IMG/VR virus record: IMGVR_UViG_3300046499_000501
Location: 1 to 36,839 of that record
Origin: a virus
DNA: 36,839 nucleotides
Reading direction: 5' to 3' (one strand)
Made by a program: the position numbers and the translations under genes. The notes below the pieces were generated by a model that saw only the letters and a list, made by a program, of their open reading frames with translations, was not told the DNA's origin and ran no database searches. Below are positions 7,859 through 15,687 of this stretch, piece after piece; the first letter of the stretch is position 1; each line of letters starts with the position of its first letter.

Positions 7859-8364
7859 GTTTTCTCCTCATTATCTAGCTTAATAACCGCGTCTATTTTT
7901 TCACCGTTCTCTTTTTTAACCCATGTGAGTAACTCGCCATTTTCCATGAGAATAACAAACTTTGCCAATTGCTGAGTTTCTTTATCGGCTAAGTACTTGG
8001 CTTGATTATTTATTATATGATAATACAAAATTTGATCTGGTATAGACCATAAAAATTCAAGTTCATCTGTTACCGTTTTATACTTCCATACCGACTGCTT
8101 ATACACAGGTGTAGGGCATGATTTTCTTGCGAGCGGTATAATTCTCGGTTGCCTTAAAACGCGATCAACAATAGTTATCAGTACAATATAAAAATCTTTA
8201 CCAATATAACCATCTTTATCCTTAGCTTTATATGCGGTATCACGTATGCGTGCCATAATATCAGGTTCCATCGCTTGACGATATTCTATAATATCGGCTT
8301 CAAGATCGAGGGCTAAACTATCATGCTCTTGGATTATTTGACCAGCTAACTTTTTTTGCTTCAT
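7843..8364 (-). CDS. Conserved unknown protein upstream of scaffold
   Basis: A 173-aa protein. The ATG at 8364 is chosen because GAGGAACAGT precedes it; an in-frame ATG at 8391 has no ribosome-binding site. The C-terminal half has the distinctive block YKQSVWKYKTVTDELEFLWS, then IPDQILYYHIINNQAKYL and MENGELLTWVKKENGE. I remember this block from uncharacterised proteins of environmental podovirus-like phages near portal and scaffold genes, with no assigned role. There is no signal peptide or membrane helix. Overlap with the scaffold start suggests translational coupling. Confidence 0.65.
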   Translation of the reverse strand: MKQKKLAGQIIQEHDSLALDLEADIIEYRQAMEPDIMARIRDTAYKAKDKDGYIGKDFYIVLITIVDRVLRQPRIIPLARKSCPTPVYKQSVWKYKTVTDELEFLWSIPDQILYYHIINNQAKYLADKETQQLAKFVILMENGELLTWVKKENGEKIDAVIKLDNEEKTCLIN

Positions 8365-8546
8365 ACTGTTCCTCAAATTATTGTTCACCATTTGCGTAAT
8401 ATATGATAACGTTATTCAAAAGTAATTACACGTTCGAATTTTCAGGAGGCACTCATCATGTTTTAACCACACCATGGTATAACCACAATGTTCTTTTCTT
8501 TTCTCGATTTTATTAAAGACAGTCACATTATTCAATAAGGATTATC

Positions 8547-9206
8547 ATGAAAAAAGTTTTAGGACTTTTATTTCTTTCGTCGTCGATTTTCTCAATGCAA
8601 GTAGCTACAATCAAAGATAGTTGCTTAAAAGTAAAAACAATTCAGCACAAATTAATTAAACAACGTACTCCAAAGTCACCTCTGAGCTTAAAGGATATAA
8701 AACAGCGCTCTCCTAAATTAACTATCGATGTAAAAGACTGTATTAATCCTTCTTCATTCTCTGCCCCTAAGGGATTAGGCGATATCAAACTTTTTCATAA
8801 TGAAAAAGGATTCCATGTTCTACAAAACAATAATATGCACCTAATAAAATCATGGAACACCGATAAACTAGTTCGTAAAGCAACAACACTCGACATAAAA
8901 GATTTCCAAAAAAAGGGATATTTTTATGTCACCCAAATGGGAGATGGGCAGTTTGAGCTTAAGGTTATGGATCGCGTAAAAGGTGGTGGAGTCCTTGGAG
9001 CTTGTATCGGAGCTTTCTTTGGCAAAGCCGCTGTTTATGTAATAGGTCATGGAGCTATCCAAATAGCTGCTGTAGCGTCAGGACCTCTCTATTTTCCAAC
9101 ATTATGGGCGCTTGAAGGATGGCTTGCTGTGCCAATTGAAGCTGCAAGTATGAAAGCGGCGATTACTTGCGGTATGCTTGGCGCAGTTGCAACAGGGCCC
9201 GTATGA
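8547..9206 (+). CDS. Secreted protein with glycine-rich hydrophobic C-terminus, possible moron
   Basis: A 219-aa protein on the opposite strand to its surroundings, ATG 8547 after AAGGATTATC. It has a classic signal peptide (MKKVLGLLFLSSSIFSM). A basic linker with two KQR(T/S)PK repeats follows. The main domain reads GFHVLQNNNMHLIKSWNTDK, then GYFYVTQMGDGQFELKVMDR, then a glycine/alanine-rich hydrophobic half (VKGGGVLGACIGAFFGKAA to GMLGAVATGPV) that could insert in membranes. From memory this resembles small secreted proteins encoded by Candidatus Dependentiae chromosomes; unverified. It overlaps the next gene by ATGA. Alternatives are a lysis-related or superinfection-exclusion protein. Function is not established. 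Confidence 0.75.
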   Translation: MKKVLGLLFLSSSIFSMQVATIKDSCLKVKTIQHKLIKQRTPKSPLSLKDIKQRSPKLTIDVKDCINPSSFSAPKGLGDIKLFHNEKGFHVLQNNNMHLIKSWNTDKLVRKATTLDIKDFQKKGYFYVTQMGDGQFELKVMDRVKGGGVLGACIGAFFGKAAVYVIGHGAIQIAAVASGPLYFPTLWALEGWLAVPIEAASMKAAITCGMLGAVATGPV

Positions 9207-9364
9207 TCGGATTCAATATTATAGCAGCCAGAAGGATAGTTCCTTCCCTATTTCATCATCAAGGTTCACCGGATGACTTCTGGGTGCATGTAATTATATT
9301 AGCAACGCTTCTTTTTATTTTTATCCTTATTCTTCTATGGATAGGATATTTTGATAAAGAATAA
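9203..9364 (+). CDS. Small single-span membrane protein
   Basis: A 53-aa protein whose ATG (9203) overlaps the stop of the secreted-protein gene as ATGA, implying coupled translation. The first 25 residues are soluble (NIIAARRIVPSLFHHQGSPD). One strong hydrophobic helix follows (VHVIILATLLFIFILILLW) and a short charged tail (YFDKE). Size and topology would suit a holin-like protein or a membrane partner of the upstream secreted protein; neither is proven. A longer reading starting at 9167 lies inside the upstream gene and is unlikely. Confidence 0.65.
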   Translation: MIGFNIIAARRIVPSLFHHQGSPDDFWVHVIILATLLFIFILILLWIGYFDKE

Positions 9365-9373
9365 CCCTTACAA

Positions 9374-9413
9374 AACAAATATCCCCCGAGAGTTGCAACG
9401 GGGGCTATTTGTT
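9374..9413. terminator. Bidirectional terminator between convergent genes
   Basis: AACAAATA-T-CCCCCG pairs with CGGGGG-C-TATTTGTT around a 10-base loop: 14 pairs with one mismatch. T-rich sequence flanks both sides. It ends the rightward 8547-9364 cassette and the leftward gene at 9436 would meet it from the other side only if read through beyond its stop. Confidence 0.85.
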
Positions 9414-9435
9414 AGCTACAAAAGAGGGTAAGTAA

Positions 9436-9663
9436 CTATTTTTTAGATTTCTTTTTTTTAGCTTTACGAGATTCACTTAAAGCTATCGCAATGGCTTGCT
9501 TAGGGTTCTTAACTATAGGTCCTTTTTTAGAACCGCTGTGTAGTTCATGCTCTTTAAATTCATGCATAACTTTTTTTACTTTAGCTTTCGCTTTAGTAGT
9601 TTTCTTTACCACTTTTTTAGCAGTTTTCTTGTGATGATCATCGTGATCGCATTTATATTTCAT
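9436..9663 (-). CDS. Very basic small protein, DUF6496-like
   Basis: A 75-aa lysine-rich protein, ATG 9663 after AAGGACGAGTAGT. It opens with a His/Asp cluster (CDHDDHHKKTAKK), continues with an Ala/Lys histone-H1-like stretch (KKTTKAKAKVKK), and ends with the recognisable block VMHEFKEHELHSGSKKGP, then VKNPKQAIAIALSESRKAKK. That block matches my memory of the DUF6496 family, found in phages and bacteria, whose function is unknown. The charge suggests nucleic-acid binding. It lies with the next gene in a run of small basic proteins downstream of portal, so packaging or virion DNA condensation is a reasonable guess. Confidence 0.8.
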   Translation of the reverse strand: MKYKCDHDDHHKKTAKKVVKKTTKAKAKVKKVMHEFKEHELHSGSKKGPIVKNPKQAIAIALSESRKAKKKKSKK

Positions 9664-9676
9664 ACTACTCGTCCTT

Positions 9677-9985
9677 TTATCGTATTAAAGTATGCTCACG
9701 TTCTTGTTTACGCTTTTTTAATTCGGGATACTTTTTGTACACCTTAGCTTTTATGCCTGCGGGATTAGAAGCAAAATGTGCTCGTGCCAATGCATTTCGA
9801 GCGCGCTTAAGTGTGTTGATAGGGAAAGAATATTTAGATGAGCTGCCAGATGCCCCGGCAAAGTCTTTAGGACTGACAGTTTTATACTTGCCCGTACTGG
9901 ACGATCCGCGCTTCTCACGCATCTTTTCTTCTTTTCCACGGGATACTTTCACCCCCCGAGCAACAACAATTTTCTTTTTAGCCAT
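9677..9985 (-). CDS. Basic small protein, DUF6582-like
   Basis: A 102-aa protein. ATG 9985 follows AGGAAATATT; an upstream in-frame start at 10024 lacks a ribosome-binding site. The C-terminal half reads FPINTLKRARNALARAHFAS, then NPAGIKAKVYKKYPELKKRK. That is the pattern I associate with the DUF6582 family (a short helical module, often at the end of phage proteins). The N-terminal half is basic and low complexity (AKKKIVVARGVKVSRGKEEK). No enzymatic residues are evident. It is one of four small genes between portal and the reversed cassette. Confidence 0.75.
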   Translation of the reverse strand: MAKKKIVVARGVKVSRGKEEKMREKRGSSSTGKYKTVSPKDFAGASGSSSKYSFPINTLKRARNALARAHFASNPAGIKAKVYKKYPELKKRKQEREHTLIR

Positions 9986-10041
9986 AATATTTCCTAAAAG
10001 AGGGAAGTCGTGACAAAGCGTCACAGCTTCCCCATTGTCAA

Positions 10042-10188
10042 TTACTGTGCCATTGAAGAATCAAGGAACCATTCTCTAATCTTCTTTGAAGATGGTATAA
10101 CTTGATTGTCTTGTCGTTTATCTTTAGGAGTATTTAGTATATTATACGCGATCTTCATGCATTTCTTATTAGGTCGCGGTGCTTGCAT
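10042..10188 (-). CDS. 48-aa unknown protein
   Basis: A short gene (MQAPRPNKKCMKIAYNILNT ... KKIREWFLDSSMAQ). ATG 10188 sits behind a strong AGGAGAAGCG that overlaps the stop region of the preceding gene (stop at 10197). Tight spacing, good ribosome-binding site and direction support it as real. It is basic at the N-terminus, with no recognisable domain. Confidence 0.65.
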   Translation of the reverse strand: MQAPRPNKKCMKIAYNILNTPKDKRQDNQVIPSSKKIREWFLDSSMAQ

Positions 10189-10196
10189 CGCTTCTC

Positions 10197-10529
10197 CTAG
10201 TATTTCTTCGGTTCCATTTCTCGGCCAAAGTCTGCATAGTCTTCATGCATTTGCTTTTGTGCGCCATAGAATAGATCATCTACATAACCCATATGATAGT
10301 TAGCAGCTCGTGGCCAATACTCATCGATTATACCGCGCGGAAGTAAACAAGGTGCTGACATGTCTTCCTTGATCATAGCTCCATCACGAGCCATCATCTT
10401 ACGACTTTCTTTATAGCCTGAATATGCCTCACGCTTCTCTAGTCCACTTACGGTATTAGGCACCGGATCACTATTGTCATACCGACGCTTCATTACTTCT
10501 TGTGAAGAATGGTGTCTTTTTTTTGCCAT
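10197..10529 (-). CDS. Unknown 110-aa protein downstream of portal
   Basis: A hydrophilic protein with ATG at 10529 behind AAAGGAGCCGCATA. It starts basic (MAKKRHHSSQEVMKRRYDNS) and contains GYKESRKMMARDGAMIKED, PCLLPRGIIDEYWP and MGYVDDLFYG. It lacks signal, membrane or Cys motifs. I recall short proteins with a similar SRKMMxxDG-MIxED block beside podovirus portal genes, always uncharacterised. Placement suggests a packaging accessory or minor virion protein. Confidence 0.65.
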   Translation of the reverse strand: MAKKRHHSSQEVMKRRYDNSDPVPNTVSGLEKREAYSGYKESRKMMARDGAMIKEDMSAPCLLPRGIIDEYWPRAANYHMGYVDDLFYGAQKQMHEDYADFGREMEPKKY

Positions 10530-10579
10530 TATGCGGCTCCTTTGTTAGAAACTGCGCTATTACACGCAAGGTACTACCT

Positions 10580-12625
10580 CTATCTATCCAATTCAGAACT
10601 ATTCTGCAAAGGCTGAGGATTACTTATCTCTTCTTTTCTTGTTGACTCATATTGTTTAAGCATTCTCTGTAGTGAGATTATCTTTTCCAAATGCGTTATG
10701 TCTATAGTTTCTATCTCTTTCATGGCTTTTGCAAAGTTTAGCAATGCCATCTGGTCATCTTTAACGGCAGCAGCACGACGTTCGTCTGCAAGCGCTCTGT
10801 TTTCGTCAATACGACTGAAACGTTCTGCTCCAAGACCTTGATCAGCCATGGTCCGCGCTTGTGCCAATTGCGTACGCGCCTGTGATTCTTGTATAGCAGA
10901 TTGCGCTTGTTGCTGTTGCATCTGTTGAGCTTGTTGTTGTTGCTGTTGCATCTGTTGAATAATTTTATCTTTGTCTTGAATTGTTGCGGCTTCAATAAGA
11001 CATGTGTCAGGAATAGGCACACCAAGCTCTTTAAGTTGCATAAGCTGAGCAAACTGCATTTGCTTCTGGGACTCAGTGTTAAATCCAAGCTCTACCATGC
11101 AATGGTATTTACCAAAGGCTTTACTATAAAATAATGGTGCGGGTTCTTGGCCTTCTAAAAGATTTTTAACCTTACCCGGTGTATAATTATGCTGTATGAC
11201 TTTCATAATTAATTCACCGAGTAAGTTTTGAGAAAAATCAAGCCTATCAAATAAAGGTTGTAACGTAGTTAGGCCTGCACCTTGTCGTAATGCTGATAAT
11301 ATACCTGCTTTATCATCAAGCGCTGAACCCATAAGCTCTTCATTGATACCTGATACTAAGTTCATTTCCTTCGAAAATGTATCCTGTAACTGAAAAAAGT
11401 ACTGGGGGATAGCAGGCGGAGTAATTTGTTGTATATCGGTCATAGCCGCTTCTTCCTTTAAAGGAATTATGCGACCCTGTCCCGTCTGAAAGAGATGTTT
11501 AACATCAACGGGAGCATTTTCTTTAAATATAAATCCACTATTTACCACCGATTCGGCAGCATCAGCAGATAGTATTACTCTACGATTGAATAGAATTTGA
11601 GGATCCCGTAAAGAACGGCATATGCCTTGAATACGACTATAGTAGTAGGGCATCATTGGATTATAGTATCCAAGCACTGGTACAAATGGATAACAATCTA
11701 TATTTAAACTGTTAGGTCCATCGTAAAATACCTTGTCTTGAATCATGATTGCCATACGCACGGTAGGAATATCTTGTTCGATCATAGTTACTTGTGGGTA
11801 ATGATCTAGGAATGTTTTCACATCCAAGTCTGTTTGATTGGTAACCTCAAATGTTTCACCCGTCATTTTGTCTACCAGAAGCTTTTGCTTTCTGTAGTCG
11901 CGGTAATAATATTCATCGTATGCAAGTCTATTTTGCTGTGTTTGCCCATAGCTTTCTGGCATATATTGGAACCGACCGTCACGCCCTGTACCGGTCGGAT
12001 TTCCCGGAAGAGACATAATCTCTTCGTATCTATCAGGCATTAATGCAGCTGCTGCACTATGAGAGAGGTACGATCTTCTCCAAACAAAAGAACAATCGGA
12101 TAGATCTGGCTTGCGAAAATACGGATCAATAAAAAAGCTATTATATGAACAATTGTCTACTTTAAGATCACCTGAAACAGGGTCATTGCGATAATCCATA
12201 TACACATGAAGCAAGTTCATACCTGCTATACAACCGCCTTGGTGGAATGCTTCGGAGATAGTTTCGTAGACACCTTCGCGTTTGTATACGTTGAGTAGTA
12301 TTTTACTCCATTGATCAGCCGTCTGTTGATCGCCATTTTCCAATGGAACTACTACGGTTGATTTTCTATTTCGTCGTTGGTAACCAGAGACCATGTTACA
12401 TAAAGGACGAACACGGTTAAAGTACCACGAGCCTCTATTGTTGTTGGGTAATGATTGATTAAGGTCGGCCATCAACGATGTGTCACCGGCCTCAAGACGA
12501 GTATCTATTGTTGCTTCGGTCCAATATATTTGCCATATTGATTGATTAGCCGAATAGTCCGCGTCTATCTTTTTCTTTATAGCGCCGTAACTCTCATTCA
12601 ATGATTCGGGTTGCCGTATCAACAT
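10580..12625 (-). CDS. Portal protein, P22 gp1-like
   Basis: A 681-aa portal, close to the 725 aa of P22. The N-terminal part has WYFNRVRPLCNMVSGYQRRN, a typical start of the P22-portal family. Then follow HQGGCIAGMNLLHVYMDY, SFFIDPYFRKPDLSDCSFVW and CYPFVPVLGYYNP. The crown/stem region is SRIQGICRSLRDPQILFNRR, then EMNLVSGINEELMG. The C-terminus is a glutamine-rich barrel-like helix (QQMQQQQQQAQQMQQQQAQ) and a coiled coil. It forms the dodecameric DNA channel at one capsid vertex and docks the terminase. ATG 12625 follows AGAGGATATAAAA. Confidence 0.93.
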   Translation of the reverse strand: MLIRQPESLNESYGAIKKKIDADYSANQSIWQIYWTEATIDTRLEAGDTSLMADLNQSLPNNNRGSWYFNRVRPLCNMVSGYQRRNRKSTVVVPLENGDQQTADQWSKILLNVYKREGVYETISEAFHQGGCIAGMNLLHVYMDYRNDPVSGDLKVDNCSYNSFFIDPYFRKPDLSDCSFVWRRSYLSHSAAAALMPDRYEEIMSLPGNPTGTGRDGRFQYMPESYGQTQQNRLAYDEYYYRDYRKQKLLVDKMTGETFEVTNQTDLDVKTFLDHYPQVTMIEQDIPTVRMAIMIQDKVFYDGPNSLNIDCYPFVPVLGYYNPMMPYYYSRIQGICRSLRDPQILFNRRVILSADAAESVVNSGFIFKENAPVDVKHLFQTGQGRIIPLKEEAAMTDIQQITPPAIPQYFFQLQDTFSKEMNLVSGINEELMGSALDDKAGILSALRQGAGLTTLQPLFDRLDFSQNLLGELIMKVIQHNYTPGKVKNLLEGQEPAPLFYSKAFGKYHCMVELGFNTESQKQMQFAQLMQLKELGVPIPDTCLIEAATIQDKDKIIQQMQQQQQQAQQMQQQQAQSAIQESQARTQLAQARTMADQGLGAERFSRIDENRALADERRAAAVKDDQMALLNFAKAMKEIETIDITHLEKIISLQRMLKQYESTRKEEISNPQPLQNSSELDR

Positions 12626-12708
12626 TTTTATATCCTCTTACTAAGAGCTCCTTTCATCAGAGTCTAGAAAGAAGTCTATAATGTTTTATGACCAATAACT
12701 ACTGTTGA

Positions 12709-13077
12709 TTAATAATTTATTAAAAAGAAATCCACGACCCTCTTAAAAGCAGTGTAATCAAAACTATTATCATAAGATACACATTGGATCATACAATTGC
12801 GTGTTGTACTATTAAAAAACAAAAAACATGAATAAAAAGGATTATGTAACTTAAAGAACAGAATATCCCCAAGTTCATATTTTTCATGTACAAACGAATG
12901 CTTATTATCTTGCGCGCATGATAACGACAACGCAAGTATATAGGAAAGCTGTTTATGATTTAAAGAAATCTCTTTGGGTACATTCTTATAAACATATGCA
13001 TGAACAATCTCTGTATTCTGGCAACCGTATATATTACTTAGTGCAATTAAAGCGAAAAGAATTAATTTTATTTTCAT
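12709..13077 (-). CDS. Small exported protein, possible lipoprotein, within packaging operon
   Basis: A 122-aa protein whose ATG overlaps the terminase stop by one base (TAATG). It starts MKIKLILFALIALSNIYGCQ: a signal peptide with a weak lipobox (IYGC, with tyrosine at an unusual place). The mature part holds YILALSLSCAQD, ELGDILFFKLHNPFYSCFLF and several cysteines that could form disulphides. No known domain is recognised. An exported protein between terminase and portal is unusual. Possible roles are superinfection exclusion, spanin-like lysis function or a host-surface change, all guesses. Confidence 0.7.
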   Translation of the reverse strand: MKIKLILFALIALSNIYGCQNTEIVHAYVYKNVPKEISLNHKQLSYILALSLSCAQDNKHSFVHEKYELGDILFFKLHNPFYSCFLFFNSTTRNCMIQCVSYDNSFDYTAFKRVVDFFLINY

Positions 13078-14447
13078 TATCTATACTTATCATATATAGG
13101 ATCATCCCTGAAAAATCGAGGTAGATCCTGGTTATTTCCATACAATGCTTGTGCTTTCTTTCTATCAAAGTCTTCTGCTGACATACCCTTTTTTGTTTTA
13201 TGAATGGACATACATAAATACCGTAATGCATCGGCATAATGATTCGCCCATGACTTAACCGGCTTGGGTAGATACATCTGTCTCATCTCATCCCATTCTT
13301 TTCTATAGTTCTCAAGTGCATTAATAAACGAACGACACTTCTCCGCATCTATCCACAGCTTATTAAAATGAGTCCATACGTTTTCTATGCCGTCAATAAT
13401 ACCTACTTGATCAACAAGGGTAAAATCAATACCAAGCTGTCGCGCTTTCTCATACCGAGTCACTGCGCCCCCACCCCATTCTCTTACCTTAATATCATGA
13501 GGAGCGAAATGTTTGCCGTACTTATATGGCTTATCTTGGAGTATCTTTGCATAATGATCTAATCCAAGGTTGTTGTTTGAGTAGCAATCGATGATACGAA
13601 TAACGCTTCCGTCACCAACAACATTAAAAAAAATAATAGTAGTAGCATCATTGACTCCGATATCCCACACGGTATAAACAAGTAACGCTGGCTCCCAAGG
13701 AATATGGCCTATTTGCCCACGCAATTTCAATGCATCGAGATGAGTTCCGTAAAAGCTTCCTGAAATACCACGCTCAAAGCTACATTCATATTCCTGCAAG
13801 AACAGGCCTTCATCCATCTGAGCACGCTCTTGCATCAGTACATCATGGGGAATGTGCCCAATCTCAGATGCCTTGTGAACAAATATCGTCCATTCAGGGA
13901 GCTCTTGAGTAACTTTCCACATCTGCCAAAAATGATTCTTACCACGAGGAGTACCCACGACTGCGCACCACCCTCCATTTGCTGCCAAAATTGGCCGTAT
14001 AAACGAGAAAATATCTGGTGGCATTAAACTATATTCGCTGAGTATTACCGCGTAAGGATTGGTTCCTACAAGCGAACTATCGTAAGTATCACCGCCAATT
14101 ATCTGCAAGATAGATCCATTCTTAAATCGTATCTTCATATCAGACTGGTTTACCGATTCAACAAGCACTGAAGGAAGGTAATCAAGGAACTTAGTTCCAT
14201 CGATTGCTATCGCATCAAAGATAGCTTTACGGCCTTGGCCATACGTAGGCAATACATAAAACACTAAACATATTTTCTTTATGCATTGTCGAATAGCAAG
14301 ATTCCAAAAAAGGATATCCTTACCCGCACGGCGGCTTGCAATGTATAGAATTCGCTTAGACTTTTGTCCTTCGACTAAGTCCCAAAGTTCTTCCTGATAC
14401 CATCGCAAAGAAAACTTGTCTAAAGCTACTTGTACTTCTACACTCAT
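13077..14447 (-). CDS. Terminase large subunit (packaging ATPase and nuclease)
   Basis: A 456-aa motor protein. Motifs: Walker A ASRRAGKD (37-44); a Walker B-like YAVILSEY (132-139) with Ser in the usual Asp place before the catalytic Glu138, a variant I know from other phage terminases; coupling motif VVGTPRGKNHFW (163-174). RNase H-like nuclease acidic residues are in VWDIGVNDAT (Asp262), IIDCYS (Asp287) and HYADALRYL (Asp406), with the PHDIKVREWGGG loop (317-328) between. It cuts concatemeric DNA and pumps it through the portal. The small subunit lies a few genes upstream (15684-16199). Confidence 0.96.
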   Translation of the reverse strand: MSVEVQVALDKFSLRWYQEELWDLVEGQKSKRILYIASRRAGKDILFWNLAIRQCIKKICLVFYVLPTYGQGRKAIFDAIAIDGTKFLDYLPSVLVESVNQSDMKIRFKNGSILQIIGGDTYDSSLVGTNPYAVILSEYSLMPPDIFSFIRPILAANGGWCAVVGTPRGKNHFWQMWKVTQELPEWTIFVHKASEIGHIPHDVLMQERAQMDEGLFLQEYECSFERGISGSFYGTHLDALKLRGQIGHIPWEPALLVYTVWDIGVNDATTIIFFNVVGDGSVIRIIDCYSNNNLGLDHYAKILQDKPYKYGKHFAPHDIKVREWGGGAVTRYEKARQLGIDFTLVDQVGIIDGIENVWTHFNKLWIDAEKCRSFINALENYRKEWDEMRQMYLPKPVKSWANHYADALRYLCMSIHKTKKGMSAEDFDRKKAQALYGNNQDLPRFFRDDPIYDKYR

Positions 14448-14467
14448 TAAATTTTAATCTCTCTTCT

Positions 14468-14635
14468 TCAATTTAATACACTATCATTTAAGCACCCGCA
14501 AGGGCATTCAAATTTTCTATTAAAATTACATATTATCTGTAGCTTAAAATGTATTTGATCTTTGTAAGCCTCATTAAATTTGTCTAAAGATAAATTATAC
14601 AAACGAAGTTCTTCAGTTAACACTTCTACAATCAA
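14468..14635 (-). CDS. Possible 55-aa protein (TTG start) or UGA-readthrough extension of the upstream gene
   Basis: An open frame lies directly after, and in the same frame as, the TGA stop at 14642. It reads (AHL)IVEVLTEELRLYNLSLDK, then a Cys motif FECPCGCLND. The only nearby starts are TTG (14635) and GTG (14623), and neither has a clear ribosome-binding site. Codon content looks protein-like and the next gene starts at 14447. It may be a separate gene, the 3' part of a gene split by a stop mutation, or a readthrough tail. Confidence 0.4.
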   Translation of the reverse strand: MIVEVLTEELRLYNLSLDKFNEAYKDQIHFKLQIICNFNRKFECPCGCLNDSVLN

Positions 14636-14641
14636 ATGCGC

Positions 14642-15013
14642 TCATTCAGGATGTCCCTGATCTGCACTTCTATAGCGCTCATTCCAACTTAATGGTTCTT
14701 TGCGTTCAGCGACAGGCCTACATGAACACGATGCATTTCTTTCTTCTAACTCTTGCCCAAGCACATCTATTCTTTGTTCAAGAGCATAAGCCTTTAAAGT
14801 CCAATTTTTATTTAACTTATCAATCTTATGATTAAGGGTAATATTTTCATTACGTATAGCATTTACTTGATCAACAGAAGTATACGATTGCCACGACTTA
14901 ATCTGTGATTCAGCGTTTTCCCATTCGTCTTGTAGCCAACCACATCGTCCTTCCAAGTGCTTAATGATACCTTCTTGCTCTGCGATCTTTTTCTCTAATT
15001 CTAATTTGTCCAT
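14642..15013 (-). CDS. Coiled-coil unknown protein
   Basis: A 123-aa protein, ATG 15013 after AGGAAAAGAA. The first 90 residues are helical and heptad-like (KLELEKKIAEQEGIIKHLEG, LNHKIDKLNKNW, ALEQRIDVLGQELEERN). A short Cys pair CSCRP and a polar tail ending ADQGHPE follow. The frame continues open past its TGA. It lies in a run of small genes between the two terminase genes. No function is recognised. Confidence 0.6.
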   Translation of the reverse strand: MDKLELEKKIAEQEGIIKHLEGRCGWLQDEWENAESQIKSWQSYTSVDQVNAIRNENITLNHKIDKLNKNWTLKAYALEQRIDVLGQELEERNASCSCRPVAERKEPLSWNERYRSADQGHPE

Positions 15014-15027
15014 TTCTTTTCCTATGC

Positions 15028-15243
15028 TTATTCAGGCTGCCTACTAATCTCTTCATACCCAATAACACATCGCTTGCATTGCTGACCACATGGCGATTCT
15101 GTACATGCGGTGCATTTCATATCCTTCATATCACAAAGGGTAATTAGTTGAATGTGAAAGAAGTCCCCATACTTCTCATTGATTGGTTGCAAGACAGCGC
15201 GAAGTTCATTAATGAGTTGTTGCTCAAGATGATCAGTCATCAT
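15028..15243 (-). CDS. Small cysteine-rich unknown protein
   Basis: A 71-aa protein; two adjacent ATGs (15243, 15240) overlap the end of the upstream gene by 8-11 bases. The N-terminal half is helical (EQQLINELRAVLQPINEKYG). The C-terminal half carries five cysteines in CTACTESPCGQQCKRC, a likely zinc or disulphide knot. It may be a small DNA- or protein-binding factor. No family is recognised. Confidence 0.6.
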   Translation of the reverse strand: MMTDHLEQQLINELRAVLQPINEKYGDFFHIQLITLCDMKDMKCTACTESPCGQQCKRCVIGYEEISRQPE

Positions 15244-15427
15244 TGTCTTCCCTTCTTATATTATAATTAGGTTGCGAAACAAACATTTTCACTTCTGTAT
15301 CTTCACCACTACCATTTTTAAAATACGAAACCAGTTCAATATCACCACTTCTTTCACAACCAGCTTCTATTAAAAAAGTATCAAGCTCATCGATCTTTTT
15401 GAAAATATCTTCTACCGTTATTGACAT
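15233..15427 (-). CDS. Small acidic unknown protein
   Basis: A 64-aa acidic protein, ATG 15427 with AAGGAATTAACC upstream, two bases after the previous gene's stop. It has an N-terminal helix (VEDIFKKIDELDTFLIEAG) and a beta-like second half (DIELVSYFKNGSGEDTEVKM). No recognisable motif. Tight spacing on both sides supports it as a genuine operon member. Confidence 0.6.
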   Translation of the reverse strand: MSITVEDIFKKIDELDTFLIEAGCERSGDIELVSYFKNGSGEDTEVKMFVSQPNYNIRREDNDD

Positions 15428-15429
15428 GG

Positions 15430-15687
15430 TTAATTCCTTTTCTTTTCATGCTTTGATTTAAATTTACCCACTTCGGTTTCGAGCTCGACAATCTTTCTTT
15501 CAAGATCAGCCGTTTGATAATCATAGATAGCTTTCAGTTCCTGAATTTGATTAATGAGCCCAAGAATCTGCATATTCAACGATTGTATCTTTTTGTTGTC
15601 ATCAAGACCTGTTTGTATCAATAAATGAAGTTCACGCTTACAATCTTTATGACTGAACGATAATAACTCACGAAACCACGGTATCAT
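15430..15687 (-). CDS. Small coiled-coil unknown protein
   Basis: An 85-aa protein whose ATG overlaps the stop of the small-terminase gene (ATGA, 15684-15687). The second half is a clear coiled coil (LGLINQIQELKAIYDYQTAD, LERKIVELETEVGKFKSKHE). The N-terminus is more hydrophobic (MIPWFRELLSFSHKD). No known family. Coupling to the small terminase hints at a packaging-related or structural helper. Confidence 0.6.
   Translation of the reverse strand: MIPWFRELLSFSHKDCKRELHLLIQTGLDDNKKIQSLNMQILGLINQIQELKAIYDYQTADLERKIVELETEVGKFKSKHEKKRN

Noticed and set aside
8448-8465. Two-codon reading with a strong AGGAGG before ATG-TTT-TAA upstream of the secreted protein
   Set aside because: Too short to call; may be a chance match or a leader, no supporting structure seen.
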